A stretch of DNA of 64,000 nt from Kushneria avicenniae (GCF_900112585.1 NZ_FOLY01000001.1:124001-188000), one strand, 5' to 3'; shown: positions 48,368 to 57,891, numbered from the stretch's first letter. Translations and numbers: made by a program. Notes: generated by a model not told the origin, from the sequence alone.

Positions 48368-49612
48368 TCATGGGTGGGTGGCGTGCCTGTCTTCGGCGTT
48401 TTCCGTCAGGGCGGAAGACATCGAGACATCCAGGGCGTCGTGATAGCGCTGCTGTGCTGCACGCATGATATCAGCCACTCTACTATAGCCCTGAGGTGGA
48501 CGATATTGCTCGGGCATTGTCCAGGGAAGGCCGGCCACTACCTCGCTGAGCGTCAGCGTCTCGAGCGGTCTGGCCAGCACCCATTCATCCTCGTCGCTGA
48601 TCACGACCCAGCCCTGCCTGGATAGCACATTCAAAAGCTTGTGATAGTGTCCGCCCAGGCGTTTACGCGCGTTGGAAGCGCTCAGGGCGCCCTCACCGCT
48701 TGCCTGCCTTTCATGCAGGAGCGTCAGCATGCCAAGCGCCTGCCAGAACAGCGGCCAGCGTCGCCAGTCGGCGTGCTGGGTTTCTCCCAGCCAGGCTGAC
48801 AGTTCGGCGCCCATGAGAATGATAAACCAGCTCAGAAATATCCAGAGCAGGAACAATGGCACTGCAGCGAAGGCACCATAAAGAATCTGATAGGAGGGAA
48901 AGTTGGTGACATAGATCGAGAAGCCCCACTTGGCAAGCTCCAGCGACACTGACACCAGCAGCGCGCCAGCAGCAGCGTGCTTGAAGCGTACACGCGCGTT
49001 GGGCACGGTGATATAGATGAACCAGAAGGCCAGAAAGCTCAGCATCGGCGGCAGGAAATGCAGGATGAAATCGCTGCCGCCCAGCCAGGAGGCCGCCGAG
49101 GTGAGCACCGTCATGGAGGCCAGATAGGACGAGAGTAGAAAACCACTGCCGATCAGAATGGGCCCCAGGGTCAGTACGGCCCAGTACACCAGAAATCCCA
49201 TCAGACCATGCCGATTATGACGCACGCCCCAGATCCTGTTGAGCGCGCTCTCCACGGTCATCATCATCAGAATTGAAGTGACCAGCAAAAAAAGGACACC
49301 AACCATGGTCAGGCCACGGGCCTGCTGGGTAAATTCACGCAACGTATCCAGAATGGTCTGTCCCGTTTCGGGCACGAACTGCTGAAACACGAACTGCTGG
49401 ATTCGATCGCCGGCATCCTGAAATTCCGGGATGGCAGCAAACAGCGAATAGACCACGGTGGTCAGCGGCACCACCGCAAACAGTGTGGTATAGGTCAGCG
49501 AGGCCGCCGTCTGCAGGCCGTCATGCGCATTGAAGCGTTTGACGAGCTTGATGAGTGCCCTGAATGGCGTCAGAAACAGCCACAGGGGCTGGGGTATGGA
49601 AAAACGTCTCAC
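48368..49612 (-). CDS. YihY/BrkB-family inner-membrane protein
   Basis: A 414-residue membrane protein with about six transmembrane helices in residues 30-280 and a soluble C-terminal winged-helix-like tail (280-414). AASLTYTTLFAVVPLTTVVYS near residue 36 is typical of the YihY/BrkB family. Older databases call it ribonuclease BN, an annotation since shown to belong to another gene; real function is unknown. The acidic C-terminus fits a halophile. Confidence 0.88.
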   Translation of the reverse strand: MRRFSIPQPLWLFLTPFRALIKLVKRFNAHDGLQTAASLTYTTLFAVVPLTTVVYSLFAAIPEFQDAGDRIQQFVFQQFVPETGQTILDTLREFTQQARGLTMVGVLFLLVTSILMMMTVESALNRIWGVRHNRHGLMGFLVYWAVLTLGPILIGSGFLLSSYLASMTVLTSAASWLGGSDFILHFLPPMLSFLAFWFIYITVPNARVRFKHAAAGALLVSVSLELAKWGFSIYVTNFPSYQILYGAFAAVPLFLLWIFLSWFIILMGAELSAWLGETQHADWRRWPLFWQALGMLTLLHERQASGEGALSASNARKRLGGHYHKLLNVLSRQGWVVISDEDEWVLARPLETLTLSEVVAGLPWTMPEQYRPPQGYSRVADIMRAAQQRYHDALDVSMSSALTENAEDRHATHP

Positions 49613-49709
49613 CTTGTCCGGCTCCTGACAATAACCACTTGATTGTAGTCAGAAACATGGCGCCTGCCATGTGCTGTCATCAACCTGATTCGCTGCCGGT
49701 GATGCCTGA

Positions 49710-50396
<687 letters not shown>

Positions 50397-50398
50397 TC

Positions 50399-50809
50399 GT
50401 GCTGTTTCGCACCTTCGAGCAGCGCTATGGCGCCACTGTCGCCCGCCAAAAGGCCCGCAGGGTCGTGGCCGTCAGCTGGGCCTTCCTGACGGCCATTACG
50501 CTGATGACGGGACTGATGCTGGCCCAGCGCGGCGGCGCCGATTCGCTGCTGCCGGTACTGGTGCGCATTATACCACTGGTGCTGCTGGGCATCGTTCTGC
50601 GTACCGAGCGTCGGCGCGGCTATGGCTGGCTGGCGTTTGTCAGCGTGCTTTATATCATTCAGGGTGCTGCCATGCTTCAGCTGCCGGGCATATGGTGGCT
50701 GGGACTGATCGAGGCGCTCGCGGCCCTGACCCTGCTGCTCAGTGCCGGCAGCTATGCGTTTTACATTCATCGCTGGCAGCGCGCTGGCCACGCCCCGGGC
50801 GGTGAGTGA
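50399..50809 (+). CDS. DUF2069 membrane protein
   Basis: A 136-residue inner-membrane protein with four predicted helices (about 24-43, 50-66, 76-92 and 97-117) matching DUF2069. It starts with GTG two bases after wrbA and is surely co-transcribed with it. Function unknown; the constant linkage to wrbA hints at quinone or redox-related membrane work, which is inference. Confidence 0.8.
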   Translation: MLFRTFEQRYGATVARQKARRVVAVSWAFLTAITLMTGLMLAQRGGADSLLPVLVRIIPLVLLGIVLRTERRRGYGWLAFVSVLYIIQGAAMLQLPGIWWLGLIEALAALTLLLSAGSYAFYIHRWQRAGHAPGGE

Positions 50810-50890
50810 ACCGATCTTTTCGTCGGGCGCTCAGAACACCATTGCGAGGCAGATCATATGATGCCTCCCAAAGCTTCAAGGAAACTGCTC

Positions 50891-51535
50891 ATGAGCAACA
50901 TTTCTGATCTGCGTCGTGACTATGCCGGAGACGCGCTTGACCGTGACAATACCCCCGAAACGCCATGGCCTCTTTTTTCGGAATGGCTCAACGCAGCGCT
51001 GGAAAGCGAGCGTGACGATGCCAACGTCATGACGCTGGCCACGGCCGACAATGAAGGCACTCCGCATGCCCGCATCGTGCTGCTCAAGGGGTTCGATGAA
51101 CATGGCATGGTCTTTTACACCAGCTACCAGAGTCACAAGGGCAGTGAGCTGGGCACCTGCCCTCATGCGGCGCTGGTATTCTGGTGGCCGGGTCTGCAGC
51201 GTCAGGTGCGTGTTGAAGGCCATGTCGAGCAGGTCAGCAATGAGATGTCGGATGAGTATTTCCATTCGCGCCCCAGAGGCAGCCAGCTGGGTGCCTGGAT
51301 TTCCCAGCAGAGTGTGGAAATTCCCGACCGACAATGGCTGGAGGAGCGGACCCGCCGCTTCGAGAGTGCCTACCAGGACAGCAGGATTGATCGTCCGCCG
51401 CACTGGGGCGGATACCGGGTCGTGCCGAACATGATCGAGTTCTGGCAGGGCCAGCCCAGCCGCCTGCACGATCGCATTCGCTATCGCCTGAAAACCTCCG
51501 ACGGTCAGTGGCTGAAGAGCCGACTGGCCCCCTGA
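50891..51535 (+). CDS. pdxH: Pyridoxamine/pyridoxine 5'-phosphate oxidase
   Basis: A 214-residue FMN enzyme making pyridoxal phosphate. The N-terminus MSNISDLRRDYAGDALDRDN is standard; PHARIVLLKGFDEHGMVFYT and SHKGSEL contact FMN, and the C-terminal WQGQPSRLHDRIRYRL is the family signature. The ATG at 50891 has AAGGAA about seven bases upstream; eleven upstream codons are not supported. PLP serves, among others, EctB in this window. Confidence 0.95.
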   Translation: MSNISDLRRDYAGDALDRDNTPETPWPLFSEWLNAALESERDDANVMTLATADNEGTPHARIVLLKGFDEHGMVFYTSYQSHKGSELGTCPHAALVFWWPGLQRQVRVEGHVEQVSNEMSDEYFHSRPRGSQLGAWISQQSVEIPDRQWLEERTRRFESAYQDSRIDRPPHWGGYRVVPNMIEFWQGQPSRLHDRIRYRLKTSDGQWLKSRLAP

Positions 51536-51610
51536 TCCAGCAAAAGATCAGAATTGACACGGGGTGTTCGTGACAGAATGACGGATCGTGATGCAACAAC
51601 GGTGGTCGGC

Positions 51611-52213
51611 ATGAGCGTGGCCCGCGGCGAAAAACCCTTCGTCGAGCCCCTGCGCCTGGGTGAACGGCTGCGGGAGGTTCGCCGTACCCGCAAGCTGACG
51701 CTTGAAGATGTCAGCCGTCGTACCGGGGTGGCCCGTTCAACCCTCTCCAAGATCGAAAACGATCTGGTCTCGCCAAGCTTTGTGGTGGTGCAAAAGCTGA
51801 TGATCGGGCTGGAACTCGATATGCCGCAGCTTTTAAAAAGCCCGCGCAATACGCCTCGCAATGCCGGCCGACGTGATCTGACGCGTCGCGGTCAGGGTGA
51901 GCAGCACCCCACACCCACCTACGAGCACGAGCTTTTATCGGCGCAGCTGACCCAGAAGCTCATGACCCCATTCAAGACGATCGTTCGCGCGCGCAGCATC
52001 AACGCCTTTCCGGACTGGGTGCGTCATGGTGGTGAAGAATTTCTGCTGGTACTGGAAGGCTCGATTCTGCTCTACAGCGAATTTTATGAGCCTCTTCAGC
52101 TTGATGCCGGCGACAGTCTCTATTTCGACAGCGATATGGGGCACGCCAAGGTCTCCATCAGCGATGCCGACGCCATCGTCTTGTCAGTGTGCGCGCCGGG
52201 CGAGCTCACCTGA
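51611..52213 (+). CDS. XRE-family regulator with C-terminal cupin
   Basis: A 200-residue regulator: residues about 14-70 form an XRE helix-turn-helix (RLGERLREVRRTRKLTLEDVSRRTG then STLSKIENDLVSPSF) and residues about 125-195 a small cupin sensor domain (HGGEEFLLVLEGSILLY, DAGDSLYFDSDMGH). This build is common in regulators of polyamine, amino-acid or osmolyte catabolism (PuuR-like). The ATG at 51611 with GGTGG upstream is preferred; an ATG at 51578 or TTG at 51554 would add 11 or 19 residues. No obvious target operon adjoins it. Confidence 0.85.
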   Translation: MSVARGEKPFVEPLRLGERLREVRRTRKLTLEDVSRRTGVARSTLSKIENDLVSPSFVVVQKLMIGLELDMPQLLKSPRNTPRNAGRRDLTRRGQGEQHPTPTYEHELLSAQLTQKLMTPFKTIVRARSINAFPDWVRHGGEEFLLVLEGSILLYSEFYEPLQLDAGDSLYFDSDMGHAKVSISDADAIVLSVCAPGELT

Positions 52214-52342
52214 ACCCAGCGCTGGTGATAGGCTGTCGCGATGACGCTATCACTACTGTGGGGCTGGATGACGGCCTACAATAATGCTGCGCTCATCCGT
52301 TATCTGTTTTTTGGCCTCAGGACGCGTTTACAGGAGCTGAAC

Positions 52343-52663
52343 ATGGAACAACTGGACAAGCAGACTCAGACCGAGCTCGAGGCAGCCGCCTTTCGTCGTC
52401 TGCTCAAGCATCTCGATGACAACCGCGATGTGCAAAACATTGACCTGATGATTCTGGCCGACTTCTGTCGCAACTGCCTTTCCAAGTGGCTGGTAACAGC
52501 CGCCGAAGAGCGTAATGTCGAACTCGATCTGGAAAGCGCCCGGGAGCATGTCTACGGCATGCCCTACAGCGAGTGGAAGGCCAATCATCAGCCACCGGCG
52601 ACCGAAGAACAGCTCAAGGCGCTTGAAGCACGTCAAAAGGCAAAGGAGAACACTGCCTCGTGA
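52343..52663 (+). CDS. DUF1244 protein
   Basis: A 106-residue soluble protein matching DUF1244: EAAAFRRLLKHLDDNRDVQNIDLMILADFCRNCLSKW includes an F-C-R-N-C-L motif, then EHVYGMPYSEWKANHQ. Function is unknown. The ATG at 52343 with AGGAG eight bases upstream was chosen. Its stop overlaps the GTG of moaB (GTGA at 52660-52663), so it is translationally coupled to molybdenum-cofactor genes. Confidence 0.88.
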   Translation: MEQLDKQTQTELEAAAFRRLLKHLDDNRDVQNIDLMILADFCRNCLSKWLVTAAEERNVELDLESAREHVYGMPYSEWKANHQPPATEEQLKALEARQKAKENTAS

Positions 52664-53184
52664 ATGATGATTTCATCCCGTTCGACATTGCCGTTCTAAC
52701 CATTTCCGACACGCGTGATGAAAGCAGTGACCGCTCTGGTGCCCTGCTGATCGAATCGCTTGAACATGCCGGGCACCGCTGCGTGTATCGTCAGATCATT
52801 CGCGATGAGCTCTACCAGATCCGGGCGGAAGTGGCGCGCCTGATCGCCGATCCGCAGGTCCAGATCGTGATCACCACCGGGGGCACCGGTTTTACCGGGC
52901 GCGACTCCACTCCCGAGGCCGTTGGCGTATTGTTCGACAGTCATATCGAAGGCTTTGGCGAGATGTTTCGTCGGCTTTCGCAGGAGGATGTTGGCAGCTC
53001 GACCATACAGAGTCGCGCGCTGGCAGGCTTTTCCAATCACACGGCGGTGTTCTGTCTGCCTGGCTCCACCGGCGCCTGTCGCACCGGCTGGGACGGTATT
53101 CTGGCCGAGCAGCTTGATAGCCGGCACAAACCGTGCAACTTTGCCAACCTGGTGATTCCCGGGCGGAGGCAGCATGGCGGATAG
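52660..53184 (+). CDS. moaB: Molybdenum cofactor biosynthesis protein MoaB
   Basis: A 174-residue MogA/MoaB-family protein that adenylates molybdopterin before metal insertion. ISDTRDESSDRSG at the N-terminus, VITTGGTGFTGRDSTPEA (phosphate loop and acid) and FCLPGSTGACRTGWD are the family motifs. GTG start overlapping the DUF1244 stop; its 3' end overlaps moeA by 11 bases. Confidence 0.94.
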   Translation: MNDDFIPFDIAVLTISDTRDESSDRSGALLIESLEHAGHRCVYRQIIRDELYQIRAEVARLIADPQVQIVITTGGTGFTGRDSTPEAVGVLFDSHIEGFGEMFRRLSQEDVGSSTIQSRALAGFSNHTAVFCLPGSTGACRTGWDGILAEQLDSRHKPCNFANLVIPGRRQHGG

Positions 53185-54373
53185 CGGCCGGCTGCATACG
53201 CCGCAGGAGGCGCTTGAGTCCCTTTCAAGCGGGCTTGCACCTCTGCCTCCGGAGTGGGTCGCTCTGGAGGCGGCCGGCGATCGGGTTCTGGCGCAAACGC
53301 TTCATGCGCAACACGATACCCCGCCCTTTGATAACAGTTCGATGGACGGCTATGCCCTGCGGGCCTCGGATAGCGGCAGGGTACTGCCCGTCAGTCAGCG
53401 CATCATGGCCGGTCAGCGCGCCGCGCCGCTGGAAGAAGGCACCTGTGCGCGCCTTTTTACCGGCGCCCCCCTGCCCGAAGGCGCGGACAGCGTCATCATG
53501 CAGGAGGAGGTCGACGTTCGTGACGGCGGTGTTTTCATTCCGGCCGGGCTGGAGCCGGGCAACAGCGTTCGTCTGAAAGGACGTGAGATCAGAACCGGCG
53601 AGACGCTCATGTCCCACGGTCTCCGACTCAACAGTGCGGCGCTCGGATTTCTGGCCGGCCAGGGGTTTGATCGGATACCGGTGTATCGAAAGCCCCGGGT
53701 GGCACTGCTGTTTACTGGCGACGAACTAAAGCTGCCGGGGGAGCCGCTGGCGCCCGGACAGATCTATAACGGCAATCGGTTCATGCTGATGGATCTTCTG
53801 CCGCGCTTTGGCGCCGAGATTGCGCTGGTCGAACAGGTGCCGGATACGCTTGAAGCCATGACACAGGCGCTTGAGCGCGCATCACACCATGTAGATGTCA
53901 TCGTCACGACCGGTGGTGTCTCGGTCGGTGATGCCGACTATGTCCGGCGCGCGCTGGAGTCGCTGGGGGAGCTGGATCTCTGGCGCCTGTCGATTCGACC
54001 CGGCAAGCCGCTGGCGCTGGGGCATATCAATCAGTGTCGCTTTGTCGGTCTGGCGGGCAATCCGGTATCGAGCTTTGTCGGAGCGTGGCTTTTTTTACGC
54101 CCGCTGCTGGGTGGCCTGCAGGGGTGTGACGATATGAAGGCCCTGCCGGAGGTCATCGCCCGAGCGGACTTTACGACCCGAACGGCCGGGCGCGACCACT
54201 ACATGCGGGTCACTCTGACGTGGGACAGTGACGGCTATCGGGCGCATGCCTTCGAGGATCAGGATTCCTCTATTCTGCGCTCGTGCGTGAGTGCCAATGC
54301 GCTGGCCGTGGTCGGCGCCCATTCGCAGGTTTCCCCGGGGGAGCGCATCAGGTGTCTGCTACTGGCAAGCTAG
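53174..54373 (+). CDS. moeA: Molybdopterin molybdenumtransferase MoeA
   Basis: A 399-residue enzyme inserting molybdenum into adenylated molybdopterin. Segments FDNSSMDGYALRASD (domain III/II), FTGAPLPEGADSVIMQE, the MPT-binding TTGGVSVGDADYVR with the catalytic aspartate, and SIRPGKPLALG are present. It overlaps moaB by 11 bases at its start and the convergent acpH-like gene by 15 bases at its end. DUF1244-moaB-moeA is one operon. Confidence 0.95.
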   Translation: MADSGRLHTPQEALESLSSGLAPLPPEWVALEAAGDRVLAQTLHAQHDTPPFDNSSMDGYALRASDSGRVLPVSQRIMAGQRAAPLEEGTCARLFTGAPLPEGADSVIMQEEVDVRDGGVFIPAGLEPGNSVRLKGREIRTGETLMSHGLRLNSAALGFLAGQGFDRIPVYRKPRVALLFTGDELKLPGEPLAPGQIYNGNRFMLMDLLPRFGAEIALVEQVPDTLEAMTQALERASHHVDVIVTTGGVSVGDADYVRRALESLGELDLWRLSIRPGKPLALGHINQCRFVGLAGNPVSSFVGAWLFLRPLLGGLQGCDDMKALPEVIARADFTTRTAGRDHYMRVTLTWDSDGYRAHAFEDQDSSILRSCVSANALAVVGAHSQVSPGERIRCLLLAS

Positions 54374-54937
54374 TGTGGCGGCATGCTCGCATGCCGCACG
54401 TTGCATCCACGGCCAGAGCTCGTGAAAACTCTCTTCCAGCAGTGAATACTCCCGCTCAAGCCAGGGCGTCAGCTCGGCCAGCCGATTGGGCCCCGACAGA
54501 CGCGTGCCCACGCCGGCGATGGCTCGGCAGGTGAAATCGAAGTCGGCATAGGCTTCCAGCCAGTGCTCGCGACGCAGGGATTTGAAAAGCCTTGTCTGGC
54601 GTTCGGGGATCATGTCTGCCCTGTCGGCCAGCACCTGATAAACCCGCTGATTCAAGGCGCCGTCATGACAATGTCTGGCCAGAAAATGATCCCAGACGAT
54701 ATCCAGCGCGATGCCGCAGACCCGGCGCTGGGTATCAGGCGCCTGTCGTCTGAGCGTCAGGGTGATCTCGTGCTGATCGATCAGGGCATCCATTCGACGA
54801 TGAAACCGGACGCCATGAGCGAACTCGGCATCTGCGGTATCTGATACCGGGCCCTTGATACCGTCGGCGACCAGGTTCCCCAGCATGAAGAGATCGCTGC
54901 CATGGCGGGCCAGCCGGGCATGAGCAAGAAAGTTCAA
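54359..54937 (-). CDS. acpH: Acyl carrier protein phosphodiesterase AcpH
   Basis: A 192-residue AcpH-family hydrolase that removes phosphopantetheine from acyl carrier protein. MNFLAHARLA, LGNLVADGIKG, FAHGVRFHRRMDALIDQH and IVWDHFLARH supply the His/Asp residues of the HD-like metal site. It overlaps the end of moeA by 15 bases in convergent orientation, and lies eight bases downstream of tusE on the same strand, so it could be read with the tus genes. Confidence 0.9.
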   Translation of the reverse strand: MNFLAHARLARHGSDLFMLGNLVADGIKGPVSDTADAEFAHGVRFHRRMDALIDQHEITLTLRRQAPDTQRRVCGIALDIVWDHFLARHCHDGALNQRVYQVLADRADMIPERQTRLFKSLRREHWLEAYADFDFTCRAIAGVGTRLSGPNRLAELTPWLEREYSLLEESFHELWPWMQRAACEHAATLACQ

Positions 54938-54945
54938 GCGTGGTC

Positions 54946-55311
54946 CTACAGGCAGTTGGTGGGACGTGGCAAGCCGGCCAGACGTGCACCCACGCGTGCC
55001 GGACTTTCAGGAAAAAGCGACATCAGATGAATCGAACTGCCCTTCTCTTCGCCCAGCTGCTGGCGGGTGGTCTTGACCAGCGCGCGCATGGCAGGCGCCA
55101 TTTCAAAGCGTGTGTAAAAATCGCGCAGCAGCTCGATGATCTCCCAGTGAGCGGGTGTCAGCTCGCGCCCTTCGCGTTCGGCCATCTTTCGGGTCACCTC
55201 GGGCGACCAGCATTCGGGACGTTGCAGATGACCGTCGCTATCGAGCGTGATTTCAGTGCCATCGGCAAGTGTCAGGGCATCCGTGTTCTGGGGCATGGGG
55301 TCGGGCATCAT
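54946..55311 (-). CDS. tusE: Sulfur-relay protein TusE (DsrC family)
   Basis: A 121-residue DsrC/TusE protein. The family core is ITLDSDGHLQRPECWSPEV, TPAHWEIIELLRDFYTRFEM and the tail GLPRPTNCL with the penultimate sulfur-accepting cysteine. TusE passes sulfur from TusBCD to MnmA for 2-thiouridine in tRNA. The absence of the second DsrC cysteine upstream fits TusE rather than true DsrC. Start at either of two adjacent ATGs (55311 or 55308); neither has a strong ribosome binding site. Confidence 0.92.
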   Translation of the reverse strand: MMPDPMPQNTDALTLADGTEITLDSDGHLQRPECWSPEVTRKMAEREGRELTPAHWEIIELLRDFYTRFEMAPAMRALVKTTRQQLGEEKGSSIHLMSLFPESPARVGARLAGLPRPTNCL

Positions 55312-55346
55312 GAAAACCGGCAATTATCAAAGGTGGCTGCTGCAGA

Positions 55347-55634
55347 TCAAAACCAGCTGACCGTGCGATCGGTGCTGGCGGTCAGTGCGACAAAGCCCGC
55401 TACATCGATCGTTTCAAGCAGGGTCGAGGCTGGCGCAATGCCTCTCGACACACAGTCCTCCCTGAGCGCCCGGATCTCAACGCCCTCCGGCCACTTGCTG
55501 GCCGCCGTGCCCAGCGCGGCATAGACGCCATCTTCGATCAGCAGGACATGATCACCTTCAGAGACGGCCGAGACGAGCTCCTGAAGGGCGCTGGCCGCAA
55601 AGGGGGAGCGATTGATCAGATGCAGTGTGCTCAT
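55347..55634 (-). CDS. tusB: Sulfur-relay protein TusB (DsrH)
   Basis: A 95-residue DsrH/TusB protein with MSTLHLINRSPF at its start and LLIEDGVYAAL, the usual family motifs. It forms the TusBCD hexamer that transfers sulfur to TusE. It lies 31 bases after tusC and 35 before tusE. Confidence 0.9.
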   Translation of the reverse strand: MSTLHLINRSPFAASALQELVSAVSEGDHVLLIEDGVYAALGTAASKWPEGVEIRALREDCVSRGIAPASTLLETIDVAGFVALTASTDRTVSWF

Positions 55635-55665
55635 GGTAACACTCGTCGATGCAGGGAATAACGGT

Positions 55666-56019
55666 TTAAAAACTCATGACGACGTCGTGCCGGGCGATCA
55701 TGCCGGCAATATCTGCCGGCTGACACCCGGACATCAACTGATCCAGCGTCAGGCCTCGTGCCTCAAGTGAATAGCGGTCGTACCAGAGTGGCTCGATATC
55801 ATAGAGCGACAACCCTTCCAGCATGGCGGCACTGCCCTTTTGTCCCAGCGCGCCTCGCTGCTGGCCGGCGAGCAGTGCAAGCACACCGTCGCCGCTGAAC
55901 AGCAGCGTCGGGGGCTGTCCCAGTGCGGCACCCACCAGCGCTGTTTCAAGCCCTTCCCGTACCCAGCTCGAGCCGTGGGGTGGATGGCGTACGATGACCA
56001 GTATGCTTTTGGAGCTCAT
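55666..56019 (-). CDS. tusC: Sulfur-relay protein TusC (DsrF)
   Basis: A 117-residue DsrF/TusC protein: ILVIVRHPPHGSSWVREGLETAL at the start and LSLYDIEPLWYDRYSLEARGL in the second half are typical of TusC. Part of the TusBCD complex. Gaps of about 30 bases on each side fit a single tusDCBE operon. Confidence 0.9.
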   Translation of the reverse strand: MSSKSILVIVRHPPHGSSWVREGLETALVGAALGQPPTLLFSGDGVLALLAGQQRGALGQKGSAAMLEGLSLYDIEPLWYDRYSLEARGLTLDQLMSGCQPADIAGMIARHDVVMSF

Positions 56020-56049
56020 GGTGTCACTGCCCTGCCTGCGAAACCTGCC

Positions 56050-56457
56050 TCAAGGGGCAAAGGTGATCAATCGATCGTGATGGTGGGCGGCCTGCATGAG
56101 CTGGCCGAGTCCCGTTAGTTCAAAAGGTGCTTCAAGTGTGGGATGCGGATGACCATGGCGTTTCGTTTCACCATGATCAAGCAGACCGCGGCGAACAGCG
56201 GACGCGACGCAGACCAGCAGCTCGCACTGCTGCGTCTGATGCAGCGCACGCCAGCGCTCGAGAAGATGAGGTTCATCCGTTGGTGGGGTCATCATGCTGG
56301 CAGCGTTGTAGACGCCATCATGATAGAAAAAGACCGTGGCCACACGATGCCCCTGTGCCGGCAGGGCTTCGGCAAAGCGCAGGGCGCTGTGAGATGCCTG
56401 CTGACTGTAGGGCGCCCCCTGTACCATCAGGGCGTAGGTCAATCCTTGTGAGGCCAA
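56050..56457 (-). CDS. tusD: Sulfur-relay protein TusD (DsrE)
   Basis: A 135-residue DsrE/TusD protein. The persulfide cysteine is in CELLVCVASAVRRGLLD (second Cys), and YALMVQGAPYSQQASHSALRFAEA is the family N-terminus. It is the first gene of tusDCBE, supplying sulfur for 5-methylaminomethyl-2-thiouridine in tRNAs. A terminator separates it from yccA upstream. Confidence 0.93.
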   Translation of the reverse strand: MASQGLTYALMVQGAPYSQQASHSALRFAEALPAQGHRVATVFFYHDGVYNAASMMTPPTDEPHLLERWRALHQTQQCELLVCVASAVRRGLLDHGETKRHGHPHPTLEAPFELTGLGQLMQAAHHHDRLITFAP

Positions 56458-56499
56458 ACCGTCTCTCCTGAAATCCGCCTTTGGAATACCAGTCCTTGA

Positions 56500-56528
56500 A
56501 ACAAGAAAACCCTGCTCGAAAGCAGGGT
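56500..56528 (-). terminator. Terminator after the yccA-type gene
   Basis: On the minus strand ACCCTGCT and AGCAGGGT (56509-56528) enclose a four-base loop and are followed by TTTTCTTGTTT. It ends the yccA transcript before tusD. Confidence 0.85.
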
Positions 56529-56559
56529 CCCATACTAACAGATCACGGCAGGACGTTGA

Positions 56560-57225
56560 TCAGTCGCTGGAGGACAGCCCCAGAAGTGACAGCAGACTGA
56601 TAAACAGATTATAGATCGCCACATAAAGGCTGATGGTGGCCAGAATGTAGTTCGTCTGTCCGCCATGGATAATCTGGCTGGTTTCAAACAGGATGACCGC
56701 CGAGGCAAACAGCACAAAGCCTGCCGATACCGCCAGTGCCAGACCCGAGATGTTGAAGATCATCGCCACGACCATGGCCAGAATCAGCACGATGGCACCG
56801 GCCATGATGAAGTTGCCCAAAAAGCTGAAGTCCTTGCGGGTAATCAACGCCACGGCAGAAAGGCCCACAAAGGTTGCTGCTGTCATGCCCAGGGCGGTCA
56901 TGATCAGCTGCGGTCCGTTGGACAGGGTCAGGTAGGCGCTCAGGATCGGCCCGAGGGTAAAGCCCATGAACCCTGTAAATGCGAAGGTAGACAGCAGACC
57001 CGCTGCCGAGTTGGCGGTCTTGTGGACCAGAAACATCAGTCCGTAGGCGCCAATGAAAAAGATAAAAATGTTCATGCGCTGAATGCCCATCGACATGGCG
57101 ATCCCGGCGGTGACGGCCGAAAACATCAATGTCATGGCAAGCAGCATATAGGTATTACGCAACACCTTGTGCGACTCAACGCTTTTCGTCCCGGTCTGCG
57201 AGACGCCATAGGCTCTATCGACCAT
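56560..57225 (-). CDS. yccA: Bax inhibitor-1/YccA family membrane protein
   Basis: A 221-residue membrane protein with seven hydrophobic helices from about residue 25 to the C-terminus. Motifs such as GFMGFTLGPILSAYL and the terminal SLYVAIYNLFISLLSLLG plus D pair are typical of the BI-1 family. YccA of E. coli interacts with the protease FtsH; family members may act as pH-sensitive ion leak channels. The ATG at 57225 with AGGGAG upstream is chosen; 15 upstream codons are dropped. yccA upstream of tusDCBE is a conserved gamma arrangement. Confidence 0.92.
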   Translation of the reverse strand: MVDRAYGVSQTGTKSVESHKVLRNTYMLLAMTLMFSAVTAGIAMSMGIQRMNIFIFFIGAYGLMFLVHKTANSAAGLLSTFAFTGFMGFTLGPILSAYLTLSNGPQLIMTALGMTAATFVGLSAVALITRKDFSFLGNFIMAGAIVLILAMVVAMIFNISGLALAVSAGFVLFASAVILFETSQIIHGGQTNYILATISLYVAIYNLFISLLSLLGLSSSD

Positions 57226-57328
57226 GGTTACTCCCTGCCTTGTGTCTGATTGTGGTGGAATTTTAACCAAGAATGAGCCTCAAACACACTCTCTGCAAGC
57301 CATGTCCCTTTTGATTGAATTAAGCTCC

Positions 57329-57356
57329 TTGACCTTTGCTGACAGGCTGTTAAGAT
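57329..57356 (+). promoter_or_regulatory. Promoter of the tRNA-Ser gene
   Basis: -35 TTGACC (57329-57334), 16-base spacer, -10 TAAGAT (57351-57356). Transcription would begin near 57363, a few bases before the tRNA. Confidence 0.65.
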
Positions 57357-57371
57357 GCATCGCCGTAAGTC

Positions 57372-57462
57372 GGAGGGATGGCAGAGTGGTCGATTGCAGC
57401 GGTCTTGAAAACCGCCAAGGGTTTGTAGCCCTTCCAGGGTTCGAATCCCTGTCCCTCCGCCA
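57372..57462 (+). tRNA. tRNA-Ser (anticodon UGA)
   Basis: A 91-base class II tRNA with the acceptor stem GGAGGGA (57372-57378) paired to TCCCTCC (57452-57458), discriminator G and encoded CCA (57460-57462). The anticodon loop CTTGAAA gives anticodon TGA. A long variable arm (about 57414-57434) is typical of serine tRNAs, and the T-loop is GGTTCGAATCC. It reads UCA codons. No integrated element or duplicated 3' end was seen next to it. Confidence 0.96.
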
Positions 57463-57471
57463 CTATTTGAG

Positions 57472-57508
57472 AAAGCCTGTCGATCATCAGTGATCGACAG
57501 GCTTTTTT
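57472..57508 (+). terminator. Terminator after tRNA-Ser
   Basis: AAGCCTGTCGATCA (57473-57486) and TGATCGACAGGCTT (57491-57504) form a perfect 14-bp stem with loop TCAG and a T-run. Confidence 0.92.
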
Positions 57509-57606
57509 GTTTGTATGCTTATCAGGCGCATGGCATACGTACGATGACGTATCGCAAACAACTTTCATTTGCTGAAAATTTACATTAAAGACACCTACAC
57601 TTACTG

Positions 57607-57891
57607 TTGTCCTTCCTGATAAATGAATATACGAGGCAACAGGCTTTGGCATCTGCACGTTCTCGGCAGGCTTCTGACGCCGCTCATGACGATACCGTAC
57701 TCGAGGTCATTCAGGTGCCCTGCGAATCACACGCCGCCTGTCTGGAACTGCGTGAAAATGGTCATGGCGTGGCGACGCTGTGCCTCGAGGCAGATATGCT
57801 GGAAGTTTTTCTCGATCTTGAGGCCGCTTATCGTCAGCAGGGGCTGGGCGACAGCGCTATCATGGCATTTCGCCAGCTGAGCCAGTCCTGA
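57607..57891 (+). CDS. Small unknown protein, non-ATG start
   Basis: A reading frame of up to 94 residues. The protein is soluble and acidic: VLEVIQVPCESHAACLELREN, HGVATLCLEADMLEVFLDLE and GDSAIMAFRQLSQ look like a compact alpha/beta domain. No family is recognised. Only TTG starts are available: 57607, or 57646 (the frame then begins MASARSRQASDAA). An ATG at 57623 opens a different frame of 85 codons with a basic, Trp/Cys-rich product that looks less protein-like. The reading frame is supported by composition only. Confidence 0.5.
   Translation: MSFLINEYTRQQALASARSRQASDAAHDDTVLEVIQVPCESHAACLELRENGHGVATLCLEADMLEVFLDLEAAYRQQGLGDSAIMAFRQLSQS

Noticed and set aside
57372-57600. A genomic island attachment site at tRNA-Ser
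   Set aside because: No integrase is adjacent and no second copy of the tRNA 3' end was found downstream in the window.
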